Assembly (NCBI GenBank): GCA_027319095.1
Contig: DAHVNW010000011.1
Coordinates: 1-50,170 of the forward strand
Source: a bacterium
GTDB taxonomy: Bacteria > SZUA-79 > Acidulodesulfobacterales > Acidulodesulfobacteraceae
Direction of reading: 5' to 3'
DNA length: 50,170 nucleotides
Shown here: positions 19,721-31,268 of the stretch, one piece after another
Numbering within the stretch: position 1 is the first letter of the stretch
Layout of the letters: each line of letters begins with the position of its first letter
Notes under the pieces: model-generated
What the model saw: only the letters and a program-made list of their open reading frames with translations
Told to the model about the DNA's origin: nothing
The model's database searches: none
Program-made: the position numbers and the translations under genes

Positions 19721-20860
19721 ATGACTAAAAATATCAAGTTAATGCAAGGCAATGAAGCTGTGGCCGAAGGAGCGATTATTGCCGGTTGCGATTTTTTTGC
19801 AGGTTATCCTATAACGCCTTCTTCGGAGGTTATGGAACAACTTTCAAGCAAATTAGTTAAATTAGGCAAGGTTTGCATACAGATGGAAGACGAGATTGCG
19901 GCGCTTGGAGCCGTACTTGGAGCGGCGCTCGGCGGCGCAAAGGCGTTGACCGCTTCATCGGGCCCTGGCATGTCTTTAAAAGCGGAACATATCGGCTACG
20001 CATCGATGTGCGAAATCCCGTGCGTAATAGTCAACGTTATGAGGGGAGGACCTTCCACGGGACTTCCAACGCTTCCTGCGCAGGGAGATATTATGCAGGC
20101 AAGATGGGGAACCCACGGCGACCATGCAATTATAGCAATTACGCCGTCTAGCGTTAACGAATCCCTCTATGAAACTATAAGGGCGTTTAATTTGGCAATA
20201 AAATACAGGACGCCGGTTTTAATTTTAACGGACGAAATAATCGGCCATATGAGGGAAAAAGTAGTCATTCCAAATAAAGAAGATATAAAAGAAATTTTGG
20301 ACGTTAAATTGCCGGATGTTCCTCCCGAAAAATATTTCCCATATAATTATACAAGCGGAAAAGTTACTTCTTTAGCTCCTATGGGCGAAGGCTACCGCTA
20401 TCACGTTACCGGTCTTATTCACGGCGAAACCGGCTTTCCGTCGCAAAAAACCGATGTAATTCAGAATGCGCAAAAATGGCTATACGATAAAATATATAAA
20501 AATATTAAAGACATCGAAAAATTCGAGGAATTTCAAACAGAAGACGCGGACATACTCATTTTTGCGTACGGTTCGGTATCCCGTTCGGCACGGCAGGCTA
20601 TTTTAATGGCAAGAAGCGCCGGTATTAAAGCCGGATTGTTTAGACCGATTACTATTTGGCCGTTCCCCGAAGAACGGGTATCTTCTTTATCCAAAAAGAT
20701 TAAAAAGATTATCGTACCCGAAATGAATATGGGGCAGGCCGTATTGGAAGTTCAAAGAAATGCTTGCGGAAGCGATGTTTACGGGTTAAACGTCGTCAAC
20801 GGTGAGCCGATTACTCCGGATACAATTTATTATAAGATTAAAGAGGTAGCCGGCGCGTAA
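19721..20860 (+). CDS. korA: 2-oxoacid:ferredoxin oxidoreductase, alpha subunit
   Basis: A 379-residue subunit. It starts with LMQGNEAVAEGAIIAGCDFFAGYPITPSSEV (the pyrimidine-side motif of the family), then GAALGGAKALTASSGPG. A second domain carries IFAYGSVSRSARQAIL and IIVPEMNMGQ. This fits the four-subunit 2-oxoglutarate type (KorA) rather than the single-chain pyruvate enzyme. Adjacent sucCD supplies or consumes succinyl-CoA, which supports 2-oxoglutarate as substrate. Confidence 0.9.
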   Translation: MTKNIKLMQGNEAVAEGAIIAGCDFFAGYPITPSSEVMEQLSSKLVKLGKVCIQMEDEIAALGAVLGAALGGAKALTASSGPGMSLKAEHIGYASMCEIPCVIVNVMRGGPSTGLPTLPAQGDIMQARWGTHGDHAIIAITPSSVNESLYETIRAFNLAIKYRTPVLILTDEIIGHMREKVVIPNKEDIKEILDVKLPDVPPEKYFPYNYTSGKVTSLAPMGEGYRYHVTGLIHGETGFPSQKTDVIQNAQKWLYDKIYKNIKDIEKFEEFQTEDADILIFAYGSVSRSARQAILMARSAGIKAGLFRPITIWPFPEERVSSLSKKIKKIIVPEMNMGQAVLEVQRNACGSDVYGLNVVNGEPITPDTIYYKIKEVAGA

Positions 20861-20907
20861 AATTAAAATTTTAATTTTAATTATTTTTAAGTAAACAGGA
20901 GATAAAA

Positions 20908-21735
20908 ATGCCTAATAAAAAATTCGATTACGATAAATATTTAAGAAAAAACACGCTGCCTCATATATGGTGCCCCGGCTGTGGAGACGGAATAATTTTA
21001 AAATCGCTTATCAGGGCTATCGATAAGTGCGGATATTCCAAAGACGATGTCGTTATTACGTCCGGTATCGGATGCGCATCGAGACTGCCTGGATATGTGG
21101 ATTTTAATACAATACATACCACTCATGGCAGGGCTTTAACTTTTGCTGTAGGAATAAAAATGTACAAACCGCGACTTAAAGTTATTACTGTTTCCGGAGA
21201 CGGCGACGCTTTAGCTATAGGCGGAAATCATTTTATTCATGCAGCAAGAAGAAATATTGACATAACGATGATTGTTTTTAATAATTATACATACGGAATG
21301 ACGGGCGGACAATCCTCTCCTACCCAACCGCTTGGAACTTTCTCGACAACTACGCCATTCGGAAGCGTCGAAGGGCCGTTCGACGTATGCAATTTAGCTC
21401 AGGCCGCAGGAGCTACATGGGTAGGAAGGTCCACTTCTTATCATGCAGTCCAACTGGAAAAATTTATAGTTAACGCTCTTAATCATAAAGGATTTTCGGT
21501 TTTAGACGTTATCACGAATTGCCATATTTCGTACGGGAGACGCAATAAAATGAAATCGCCGGTAGAAATGATACATTATCAGAAGGATAAGGCGGTCAAC
21601 GTCCGTTCGTCTGAAAATATAGCTCCCGAAAATATGGCAGGGAAGTTCAAAACCGGAATTTTATATGAAAACAAAGGTGCTCAGGAATTCTCGGAGGAAT
21701 ATTATAAAGTTCTGAATGCCGTTAAAATAAAATAA
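20908..21735 (+). CDS. korB: 2-oxoacid:ferredoxin oxidoreductase, beta subunit
   Basis: A 275-residue thiamine-diphosphate subunit. The cluster-proximal cysteines are in HIWCPGCGDG and GIGCASRLPGY. The ThDP/Mg motif is VSGDGDALAIGGNHFIHAARRN, followed by NNYTYGMTGGQSSPT. TTHGRALTFAVGIK is the conserved cofactor loop. Length and motifs are typical of KorB. Confidence 0.94.
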   Translation: MPNKKFDYDKYLRKNTLPHIWCPGCGDGIILKSLIRAIDKCGYSKDDVVITSGIGCASRLPGYVDFNTIHTTHGRALTFAVGIKMYKPRLKVITVSGDGDALAIGGNHFIHAARRNIDITMIVFNNYTYGMTGGQSSPTQPLGTFSTTTPFGSVEGPFDVCNLAQAAGATWVGRSTSYHAVQLEKFIVNALNHKGFSVLDVITNCHISYGRRNKMKSPVEMIHYQKDKAVNVRSSENIAPENMAGKFKTGILYENKGAQEFSEEYYKVLNAVKIK

Positions 21736-21780
21736 ATTTTTCCGTATATATTTAATAATAATTATAAAAGGGGTATTTAT

Positions 21781-22335
21781 ATGACTAATAGAACTGAATT
21801 CAGGTTTGCAGGCTCGGGCGGACAAGGCTTAATTCTCGCAGGAATAATACTTGCCGATGCCGCGGTATCTCAGGAAAATAAAAATGCGGTCCAAACACAA
21901 TCCTATGGACCGGAGGCAAGGGGCGGCTCAAGTAAATCGGAGGTCATTGTTTCCGACGATACTATCGAATATCCGAAAGCCACCAAATTAGATTATATGA
22001 TTGCCCTGACTCAGGAATCGTTTTCTAAATATATAGGCGATCTTAAAGACGACGGTATCGTAATAGTAGATAGGGAAATGGTTCGCGACTATTCCAAAGC
22101 TAAAGGAAAACTGTATGTTTTGGACATGGTAAAAACCGCCAGGGAAGAACTTGGAAAACTTTTAGGACTTAACATTATTGCACTCGGAGCATTAGTGGCA
22201 ATATCTGGAATAGTATCGCATGAATCAGCAGAAAAAGCACTTATGAGCAGGGTGCCTAAGGGCTTCGAAGAATATAATAAAAAAGCATTGGAAATCGGCT
22301 TTAGGCTTGCAAAAGAAGCAAAAAATAATAAATAA
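21781..22335 (+). CDS. korC: 2-oxoacid:ferredoxin oxidoreductase, gamma subunit
   Basis: A 184-residue subunit with the usual start FRFAGSGGQGLILAGIILADAA, then QTQSYGPEARGGSSKSEVI and DYMIALTQESF. It completes the KorDABC complex, which reversibly converts 2-oxoglutarate, CoA and oxidised ferredoxin to succinyl-CoA. It is followed 31 bp later by ndk. Confidence 0.93.
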   Translation: MTNRTEFRFAGSGGQGLILAGIILADAAVSQENKNAVQTQSYGPEARGGSSKSEVIVSDDTIEYPKATKLDYMIALTQESFSKYIGDLKDDGIVIVDREMVRDYSKAKGKLYVLDMVKTAREELGKLLGLNIIALGALVAISGIVSHESAEKALMSRVPKGFEEYNKKALEIGFRLAKEAKNNK

Positions 22336-22366
22336 ATACAATATATAAATATTGAGGGGATAAATA

Positions 22367-22783
22367 ATGACGGAACAAACGCTTTCCATTGTCAAACCAG
22401 ACGGCGTTAAAAAAGGTTTGTGTGGAAAAATCATATCGATATTCGAAGAAAACGGGTTTGAAATTAAGGCGGTAAAAAAAGTTACCCTTACTAAAAAACA
22501 AGCCGAAGGTTTTTATTATATTCATAAAGAAAGACCCTTTTTTAACAGCTTGGTTGCTTTTATGACTGAGGGACCCGTTATGATTGCGGTTCTATCCCGT
22601 GAAAATGCCATTGCAAAAAACAGGGAAATAATGGGGGCTACCAATCCTAAGGATGCGAAAGACGGCACGATAAGAAAAATGTTTGCGGAAAGCATAGAAA
22701 GAAACGCGGTGCACGGATCCGATTCGTTAGAATCGGCAAAATTTGAAATTTCATACTTTTTTAACGTTTTCGAGATATTATAA
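22367..22783 (+). CDS. ndk: Nucleoside diphosphate kinase
   Basis: A 138-residue kinase that equilibrates nucleoside di- and triphosphates. It has [18 protein letters not shown] at the start, then [19 protein letters not shown], and the phosphorylated histidine in [12 protein letters not shown]. It lies at the end of the kor run; its stop is 2 bp before nth, so translation of the two is likely coupled. Confidence 0.97.
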   Translation: MTEQTLSIVKPDGVKKGLCGKIISIFEENGFEIKAVKKVTLTKKQAEGFYYIHKERPFFNSLVAFMTEGPVMIAVLSRENAIAKNREIMGATNPKDAKDGTIRKMFAESIERNAVHGSDSLESAKFEISYFFNVFEIL

Positions 22784-22785
22784 GA

Positions 22786-23445
22786 TTGCCAAATAATATT
22801 GAAATTCAAGATATAGATTCTATTAGAAAGCTTTTAGAAAATAACTACGGCGATTTAAAACCGTTTTTAAACTTTAACAATGCTTTTCAACTTTTAATAG
22901 CCGTAGTTCTTTCCGCCCAGTGCACGGATAAAAGAGTTAATATTATTACCGAACGACTATTTAAGATCTACGTTAAACCTTCCGATCTTGCAAAAAAAAA
23001 CCTTAACAATTTTGAAGAAGAAATCAAAACCTGCGGAATGTTTCATAATAAAGCAAAAAATATTATAGGGGCTTCAAAAATACTTGCCGAAAAATATAAC
23101 GATGAAGTCCCCGAAAATTTTGAAATACTTACGTCCCTTCCGGGAGTTGGAAGAAAGTCTGCAAACGTCATACTCGGCACATATTTTAACGAAAACAGAT
23201 TTCCGGTCGATACCCATGTTTTTAGAACTGCAAACCGCATTGGACTGGCAAATTCCAAAACTCCCGAAAAAACGGAGGAAGAACTTACTAAAATAATTCC
23301 GCCCGCCCTTTGGATGAAAATGCACCGCTGGTTAATTAAACATGGTAGAACATACTGCACCGCAAGAAACCCTAAATGTCCGTCTTGTTTTTTAAAAAAT
23401 TACTGTCTTTATTATAAACGTGATTTTAATCATAAAAACTCATAA
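22786..23445 (+). CDS. nth: Endonuclease III
   Basis: A 219-residue bifunctional DNA glycosylase/AP lyase that removes oxidised pyrimidines. The helix-hairpin-helix is LPGVGRKSANVILG, with the catalytic Lys in RKSAN, and the catalytic Asp is in FPVDTHVFR. The [4Fe-4S] cluster is formed by CTARNPKCPSCFLKNYC near the end. The proposed start is a TTG (22786-22788) two bases after the ndk stop; no nearby ATG gives the full N-terminus. Confidence 0.95.
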   Translation: MPNNIEIQDIDSIRKLLENNYGDLKPFLNFNNAFQLLIAVVLSAQCTDKRVNIITERLFKIYVKPSDLAKKNLNNFEEEIKTCGMFHNKAKNIIGASKILAEKYNDEVPENFEILTSLPGVGRKSANVILGTYFNENRFPVDTHVFRTANRIGLANSKTPEKTEEELTKIIPPALWMKMHRWLIKHGRTYCTARNPKCPSCFLKNYCLYYKRDFNHKNS

Positions 23446-23470
23446 ATTTATATGGTAAAATAATTTTATT

Positions 23471-23896
23471 ATGAGCCCGCTAATAAGATATTTTACGATT
23501 GCTTCGCTCGTTTATCTCGCTATAGGAACTTTCTTGGGACTTATTATGTCCGTTTATCCCCCGTCCATTAACTACCTTCTTCTGGCGCACGTTCATCTCC
23601 TTCTTCTTGGTTTTATCGCCATGATGATTTATTCGGTCGGATATCACGTCTTGCCGAGATTCAGCGGATTCAATCTATACAGCAATTTCCTCGTAACCGT
23701 CCAATTTTATATGACTAATATCGGGTTAATAGGCATGGCTTTAATCTGGATTTTTTCAAGGGATGTAATTTCAGGATTTTATTCCATACTTTTTCTTTTT
23801 ATATTTGCCATAATGGAATTTACGGGTATTTGCATTTTTGTTTTTAATAATGTTATGACTCTTTCGGGAAAGGGGGGGAAGACGGCTGCGCAATAA
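23471..23896 (+). CDS. Small membrane protein resembling part of haem-copper oxidase subunit I
   Basis: A 141-residue protein with four predicted membrane helices. The motif LLLAHVHLLLLGFIAMMIYSVGYHVLPRF resembles the helices of cytochrome oxidase subunit I or NnrS-like proteins that carry haem histidines. Here two histidines lie in the HVH element and one in YHVLPR. A complete subunit I has twelve helices, so this is either a stand-alone mini-protein or a fragment that has kept a clean start and stop. It could bind haem, but that is inference. It ends 3 bp before the convergent queE. Confidence 0.6.
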   Translation: MSPLIRYFTIASLVYLAIGTFLGLIMSVYPPSINYLLLAHVHLLLLGFIAMMIYSVGYHVLPRFSGFNLYSNFLVTVQFYMTNIGLIGMALIWIFSRDVISGFYSILFLFIFAIMEFTGICIFVFNNVMTLSGKGGKTAAQ

Positions 23897-23898
23897 TC

Positions 23899-24534
23899 CT
23901 ACTTTAAGCCTACAATCTTATGAATCTGCAGGCCCAATCTAACATTTAATCCGTCACTCAATATCCATCCGGCGAGTTCGCTTAAGCTTAAAGAATTTGC
24001 AACCGCAGAAAATATTAACTTAACGGCTTTCAATTTATTTAATTTAATAAAGTCTTTTGCAAATACATAATCGTCATAATTGCCTATTACAAACTTTATT
24101 TCATCGTATTTATTTATATATTTTAAATTTTCAAAGTTAAAGTTTTCTCCAAACCCGCTGGAGGGACACTTAACATCGACAATCTTAATAATCTCTTTAT
24201 CCACTTTCCGCAAGTCGATAGTTCCGTTTGTTTCCAAAAGAGTGCGGTAACCTAACTTGCCGAGTTCGTCAAATAATCCGTATACGGAATCCTGAATCAT
24301 AGGCTCGCCTCCGGTAATTTCGATAAGTTTTATATTAATGTTTCCGGTATCTCTTAAAACGGCAAGGATTTCTTGTATGCTTAACCGCTTAGAACGCTCA
24401 ATATCTAAACCTTCCTTTGTATCGCAATAGCTGCATTTCAGATTGCATCCTGCAAGCCTTATAAACTTACAGGGATAACCAGCAAAAGACGATTCGCCCT
24501 GAATACTGTAAAAAATATCGCTGACATTCAACAT
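23899..24534 (-). CDS. queE: 7-carboxy-7-deazaguanine synthase
   Basis: A 211-residue radical SAM enzyme of queuosine synthesis that contracts the ring of carboxy-tetrahydropterin to 7-carboxy-7-deazaguanine. The start IFYSIQGESSFAGYPCKFIRL and the cluster motif CNLKCSYCDTKEG (CX3CX2C) are characteristic, as is EITGGEPMIQD. Length agrees with QueE. No other queuosine genes are in the window. It is divergent from tatA. Confidence 0.93.
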   Translation of the reverse strand: MLNVSDIFYSIQGESSFAGYPCKFIRLAGCNLKCSYCDTKEGLDIERSKRLSIQEILAVLRDTGNINIKLIEITGGEPMIQDSVYGLFDELGKLGYRTLLETNGTIDLRKVDKEIIKIVDVKCPSSGFGENFNFENLKYINKYDEIKFVIGNYDDYVFAKDFIKLNKLKAVKLIFSAVANSLSLSELAGWILSDGLNVRLGLQIHKIVGLK

Positions 24535-24559
24535 AGCAAAAAGAAAAGAGAAATAAAAT

Positions 24560-24588
24560 TTGAATATTATAAATTTTTATTATATAAT
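24560..24588 (+). promoter_or_regulatory. Sigma-70-type promoter for tatA
   Basis: TTGAAT at 24560-24565, a 17-bp spacer, and a perfect TATAAT at 24583-24588. The start of transcription would be near 24595, with a GGAG ribosome site at 24597-24600 ahead of the ATG at 24609, leaving a very short leader. Confidence 0.6.
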
Positions 24589-24608
24589 AAAAAAATGGAG
24601 AAATAAAA

Positions 24609-25019
24609 ATGTTTGGAATAGGAGCTCCCGAATTAATCATTATCGCAATTATCGCTTTATTAATATTCGGACCGTCGAAACTTCCCGAATTAGGTAAAAC
24701 CCTCGGTAAAGGTTTAAGGGAATTTAAAAATGCGTCGTCCAACCTAAAAGACCAGATAAATCCTCTAAGCGATACAGGCGAAACCGAAGAAATTTCTCAC
24801 TCGCATTCCGAACGTAAAAGCACAAAAGATAATCTCCCGGAGCATAAAAAAAATACCGCTAAAACTGGGGTAAACAAAACCGGCAAAAAAAGCCGGCAAA
24901 AAAAAATAAAAGGCGCGGAAAGCGTTGCTGAAATTGTATCGCGTCCGGTTCGCAAAAGCATTTCTCAAAAAAATACCGCTAAAAACCCGCAACCAACTAA
25001 AACTAAAATTCATAAATAG
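24609..25019 (+). CDS. tatA: Sec-independent protein translocase subunit TatA/TatB
   Basis: A 136-residue protein with one N-terminal membrane helix, the conserved FGP hinge ([20 protein letters not shown]) and an amphipathic helix after it. The tail from residue 60 on is Lys/Ser/Thr-rich and looks disordered, longer than in a minimal TatA. It helps export folded proteins, such as the molybdopterin oxidoreductase class, across the inner membrane. No tatC is in the window, so whether this is the TatA or TatB paralogue is open. Confidence 0.88.
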   Translation: MFGIGAPELIIIAIIALLIFGPSKLPELGKTLGKGLREFKNASSNLKDQINPLSDTGETEEISHSHSERKSTKDNLPEHKKNTAKTGVNKTGKKSRQKKIKGAESVAEIVSRPVRKSISQKNTAKNPQPTKTKIHK

Positions 25020-25036
25020 AGACGAAAATATTTAAA

Positions 25037-27550
<2,514 letters not shown>

Positions 27551-27565
27551 TTATATTTTAATATA

Positions 27566-28783
27566 TTAATATCTCATGGGCATAAATACGCCTATTACTT
27601 GCATTGTTTTTTCGGCATCGTTATTATTTTCTAAGAGTGGTTCAATTATAAAAGGACTATATATAGTATCAAATTTAACGCTCAAGTTGTTTTCCTGAAT
27701 ATTTGAAATAAAATCCATAATATACCTGGAATTTAATTTAATACTTATAGGTTCGCCTTTATAATTAATTTCTATTTCATCGCTTCCCTCTCCTATATTG
27801 GTATTTACGGTTTTAATAAGTAAATCGTTATCGCTAAAACTGAGTTCTATGGAGTGAGTTTTTTCTTCGGCTAATAAAGAAACCATTTTAATTGAATTAT
27901 AAAACTTTTTTGTGTTAATTATAGAAGTTTTATATGTATTTTTAGGAAGAACGGTTTTATAATCCGGAAATTTACCTTCTATAAACCTTGATATAAATTT
28001 AGTATTATTATTTAAGTTTTCGGATTGTTTTTGGAATTCAAAAATTACATTGTTAGAATTTATTTGTATAGAAACAATGCTCGATTCTATTTTGTCTAAT
28101 TTTAAAACTTCGGATAATAATTTTCTTGGAATTATAACTCCGTTTTTTAATAAGTTATAAATACCTTCGTCTTTTTTACCGTTATAATTTATTACCGATT
28201 GGGCCAAGGAAAGCCTATGTCCGTCGGTTGCTACCAACCTAAGATAATCTTCGTTTCCAGATTTTTCCAAAATAAAATAAACGCCTGTAAGATTTCTTTT
28301 TGTATCTTCAGACAGCGCCGTAGAAAATATTACTTTACTTATAAGTGTTTTAAAAATTTTTAATTCGATATTAAAACTATCGTCCGACTCGAAATCTATA
28401 ATATTAGGATAATCGCTTGCAGGAATAGTAGTTAATTTAAAAACGCTTTTTTTATAGCTAACGGTAACTATGCCGTTTTCATTTTCAATAAAATCGACAT
28501 ATTTATCATCTTTTTCTTCTATAAAATCTTGGGGAAGTTCTTTTATAATATTATATATTTTTTTTGAATTTACCGTAGTTTTGCCTTCCGATATAATTTT
28601 AGCACTGCAATATGTAATAATACTTATTTCTAAATCAGTAGCGCTTATTTTAATAAAATTATCATCGATGCTTTCAATAAGAATATTTGAAATTATAGGC
28701 ATAGAACCTTTTTTTTCCGAAGTTCCTTGAACTATCGACAAACTGTTTAAAAAATTTTGCTTTTTAACTTTAAAATTTAACAT
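27566..28783 (-). CDS. dnaN: DNA polymerase III beta sliding clamp
   Basis: A 405-residue processivity clamp made of three repeated domains. It begins MLNFKVKKQNFLNSLSIVQG and contains RLVATDGHRLSLAQ at the clamp signature in domain 2. It ends in the typical PMRY tail (VIGVFMPMRY), part of the peptide-binding pocket. At 405 residues it is somewhat longer than the usual 365-380. It follows dnaA after 214 bp. Confidence 0.96.
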   Translation of the reverse strand: MLNFKVKKQNFLNSLSIVQGTSEKKGSMPIISNILIESIDDNFIKISATDLEISIITYCSAKIISEGKTTVNSKKIYNIIKELPQDFIEEKDDKYVDFIENENGIVTVSYKKSVFKLTTIPASDYPNIIDFESDDSFNIELKIFKTLISKVIFSTALSEDTKRNLTGVYFILEKSGNEDYLRLVATDGHRLSLAQSVINYNGKKDEGIYNLLKNGVIIPRKLLSEVLKLDKIESSIVSIQINSNNVIFEFQKQSENLNNNTKFISRFIEGKFPDYKTVLPKNTYKTSIINTKKFYNSIKMVSLLAEEKTHSIELSFSDNDLLIKTVNTNIGEGSDEIEINYKGEPISIKLNSRYIMDFISNIQENNLSVKFDTIYSPFIIEPLLENNNDAEKTMQVIGVFMPMRY

Positions 28784-28997
28784 AATTAACAGATATCTTT
28801 TATTATTTTTAAGTTAATTTTAAAAACATTAGTAGTAATAATAAAGTAAAAAAAGTTTATAAATATTTAAGTTGTTAAAATTATAAATAAATTATTGTTT
28901 ATAACTTTGTGCTATTTTATTTATTATTTAAAAAAAAATGTTTAATTCTTTTTTAAATAATAAATTCAACATAAATTCAACATACTTTTCATATAGT
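28784..28997. other. AT-rich dnaA-dnaN spacer with tandem repeat and DnaA-box-like site
   Basis: This 214-bp gap is almost entirely A/T. It contains an 11-bp direct tandem repeat, ATAAATTCAAC, at 28960-28970 and 28971-28981, and one DnaA-box-like 9-mer (TGTTTATAA, 28896-28904). It probably carries the dnaN promoter and may be a secondary DnaA-binding or unwinding segment. Confidence 0.4.
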
Positions 28998-30365
28998 TTA
29001 TTTTTTTATTATTTTAATAATAGTATTTAAAATTTTTTCCAATTCTTCATTGTTTTTTAATTTTTTATTAATTTTATTTACCGCATAAATAATTGAAGAA
29101 TGATCTTTTCCTCCAAATTTATCGCCTATTTCCGGAAAAGACAATTCAGTATAACTTCTTATTAAATACATGGCTATTTGACGCGGTTCAACAAATTCTT
29201 TTAATTTTTTATTAGATTTAATATCGGTTATTTTAATATTAAAATAATTACATACTGCCTTTATTACATTTTCGGCGGTAATAATTTTTTCATTTTCCTT
29301 AAGTAAATTTGACGTGGCTTCCATAGCAAGTTCAATATCTATAGGTCTTCCGGTAAAAGAAGAATATGCCGATATTTTAATCATTGCGCCTTCCAGCTCC
29401 CTTATATTAGAGTTTATTTTATTAGCTAAAAGACTTAAAACGTCATCAGGAAAATCTATATTGTTTAGCAAGGCTTTTTTTTTAAGTATTGCTATGCGCG
29501 TTTCGAAGTCGGGAGGTTGGATATCGGCAATCAATCCCCATTCAAATCTTGACCGAATTCTTTCTTCCAAACTTACTATATCTTTTGGTATTTTATCGCT
29601 CGATACGACAATCTGTTTTTGGTTTTCGTATAAAGCATTAAACGTATAAAAAAATTCTTCCTGAGTTCTTTCTTTTCCTGCAATAAATTGTATATCGTCT
29701 ATAAGTAAAATATCCACATTTCTATAGCGATTTCTAAATTCAACCATTTTATCATCCCTTATCGAGGCAATCATCTCATTTGTAAATTTTTCGGATGAAA
29801 CAAGACAAATATTTAATTGTTTTTCTTTTATTATTTTATTTGCAATCGCGTTAAGTAGATGCGTTTTGCCGAGTCCTACGTCGCTGTATATAAACATAGG
29901 GTTATACGTCTGTCCCGGAAGATTGGCGACAGCGAAACTTGCGGCATGCGCAAATTGGTTTCCCGAACCTATAACAAAATTTTCAAAAGTATATTTATGG
30001 TTTATATTGAAATAATTTTTTTTAAACTGTTTTTTATTTTCTAAAATTTTTTCATCATTTTTTTTCTCTATTTTTACAACGGGTTCTTGAATATTAATGC
30101 TATCGCCTTCATTATCTGTTATTTCGACGCCGTTTTCTATATTATAAAGTAAATTAAGTTCCTCTTTATTATTTAAATTTCTCCAAATATTTAAAATAAT
30201 TTCTTTATAAGATTCATTTATAATATCTTTAAAAAATTTATTAGGGACCGAAAATATTAACGTATTATTATTTAAATATATATCGGCCGGATTAAACCAT
30301 ATATTAAAATTGCTTATCCCGATTTCTTTTTTTAATTCCTCGAGCAAAGGTTCGATGTTATTCAT
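28998..30365 (-). CDS. dnaA: Chromosomal replication initiator DnaA
   Basis: A 455-residue AAA+ initiator. The N-terminal helicase-loading domain is residues 1-80, and then a short linker. The AAA+ core has the Walker A VGLGKTHLLNAI and Walker B ILLIDDIQFIAGKE, and SRFEWGLIADIQPPD carries the sensor/arginine finger region. The C-terminal DNA-binding domain has the signature FGGKDHSSIIYAVNKI. It is transcribed away from the putative oriC and followed by dnaN and gyrB. Confidence 0.97.
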   Translation of the reverse strand: MNNIEPLLEELKKEIGISNFNIWFNPADIYLNNNTLIFSVPNKFFKDIINESYKEIILNIWRNLNNKEELNLLYNIENGVEITDNEGDSINIQEPVVKIEKKNDEKILENKKQFKKNYFNINHKYTFENFVIGSGNQFAHAASFAVANLPGQTYNPMFIYSDVGLGKTHLLNAIANKIIKEKQLNICLVSSEKFTNEMIASIRDDKMVEFRNRYRNVDILLIDDIQFIAGKERTQEEFFYTFNALYENQKQIVVSSDKIPKDIVSLEERIRSRFEWGLIADIQPPDFETRIAILKKKALLNNIDFPDDVLSLLANKINSNIRELEGAMIKISAYSSFTGRPIDIELAMEATSNLLKENEKIITAENVIKAVCNYFNIKITDIKSNKKLKEFVEPRQIAMYLIRSYTELSFPEIGDKFGGKDHSSIIYAVNKINKKLKNNEELEKILNTIIKIIKK

Positions 30366-30753
30366 AAATGTATTGAATTTATTTAAAAGATAGGATTATT
30401 AAAATTAAACAGAGTTATCAACAGTTGTTGATAACTCAAATAACTCAATAATTACAACAAGTTATATTTAAAAATTTATTGTAAATCATGCGTTATTTAT
30501 CTAAATTTATATTTATAAAAATAAGATAAAATTAGACTAATCAACATTATCAAATTTTAAAATATAATTCAATTAAAATTTGCTAAACCATTTATAATAA
30601 AATCAACATGTTAAATAATTAAATAACATATTTACCCTTGTGTTGCCTTAAGTTGCGCAATAAAATGGAAAATAAAAAAGCTTGACATCTTTATTGTTAT
30701 TTGTTTAAATTAAAATTTAACGTAATTTTAATGTTTATTTTGGGGTAATTTAA
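30366..30753. other. oriC: Putative origin of replication (oriC)
   Basis: This 388-bp AT-rich gap lies between divergent dnaA and rpmH, the standard origin position. At 30412-30437 a perfect 12-bp inverted repeat GAGTTATCAACA ... TGTTGATAACTC, separated by 2 bp, contains two head-to-head DnaA boxes (TTATCAACA at 30415-30423 and its complement at 30426-30434). Weaker variants are TAATCAACA at 30538-30546 and an ATCAACA near 30602. The last 80 bp hold the rpmH promoter. GC-skew data would confirm it. Confidence 0.7.
30682..30710 (+). promoter_or_regulatory. Promoter for rpmH operon
   Basis: A perfect TTGACA at 30682-30687, a 17-bp spacer and TTAAAT at 30705-30710. It precedes rpmH and the following genes, which are closely spaced and on the same strand, so it probably drives rpmH-rnpA-yidD-yidC and perhaps mnmE-mnmG. 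Confidence 0.65.
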
Positions 30754-30903
30754 ATGAAACGCACATTTCAACCTAGCAAATTAAAAAGAAAGAGAACGCA
30801 CGGTTTTTTAAGAAGAATGAGCACAAAAAACGGAAGGTTGGTTTTATCGAGACGCAGAAGAAAGGGGCGCAAAATTTTAGTTCCGGTTATCAGTTCTAAA
30901 TAA
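30754..30903 (+). CDS. rpmH: Ribosomal protein bL34
   Basis: A 49-residue basic protein beginning [18 protein letters not shown] and continuing with RRMSTKNGR and [11 protein letters not shown], the invariant L34 pattern. A GGGG-containing ribosome site (TTGGGGTAA) precedes the ATG. L34 is a component of the large ribosomal subunit. Its place directly between oriC and rnpA is conserved across bacteria. Confidence 0.97.
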   Translation: MKRTFQPSKLKRKRTHGFLRRMSTKNGRLVLSRRRRKGRKILVPVISSK

Positions 30904-30935
30904 ATTTATTAATTTTGCCTTTGGCAAAAAAATTA

Positions 30936-31268
30936 ATGGCTCTTTCTGACATTAGATTTAAATTAAATGAAGACGTTAAATTAAAAGATAAAAAATTAAT
31001 AAATTATATTTTTAGACAAGGAAATAAAAAGCCGCAAAAAACCTCGGTGCTTTTTTACGTCGAATCGTCAAGTTTTAAATTTTTAATAGCTTTTAAAAAA
31101 AGAATTTTAAATCCGGCAAAAAGAAATAAACTAAAAAGACATATTAAAGAGTATGTAAGGCTTAACCGGCACAGACTTAAAAAAATCGACTGCGCTATTT
31201 TAATCGTTAAAGTTCCCTCTTCTAAAAATCAGTTATTGCAAGAACTGGAATTTTTACTTATAAAATGA
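30936..31268 (+). CDS. rnpA: Ribonuclease P protein component
   Basis: About 110 residues, basic. The RNase P signature is KRNKLKRHIKEYVR (variant of the RNR motif), after a central FKFLIAFKKRILNPA strand. It assists the catalytic RNA in maturing tRNA 5' ends. The ATG at 30936 is preferred; a TTG at 30915 would add seven residues. The stop overlaps the yidD start by four bases (ATGA). Confidence 0.93.
   Translation: MALSDIRFKLNEDVKLKDKKLINYIFRQGNKKPQKTSVLFYVESSSFKFLIAFKKRILNPAKRNKLKRHIKEYVRLNRHRLKKIDCAILIVKVPSSKNQLLQELEFLLIK

Noticed and set aside
19873-20151. Second open frame inside korA on the same strand
   Set aside because: It lies wholly within korA in another frame, its product has a biased Arg-rich composition, and korA is clearly the coding frame.
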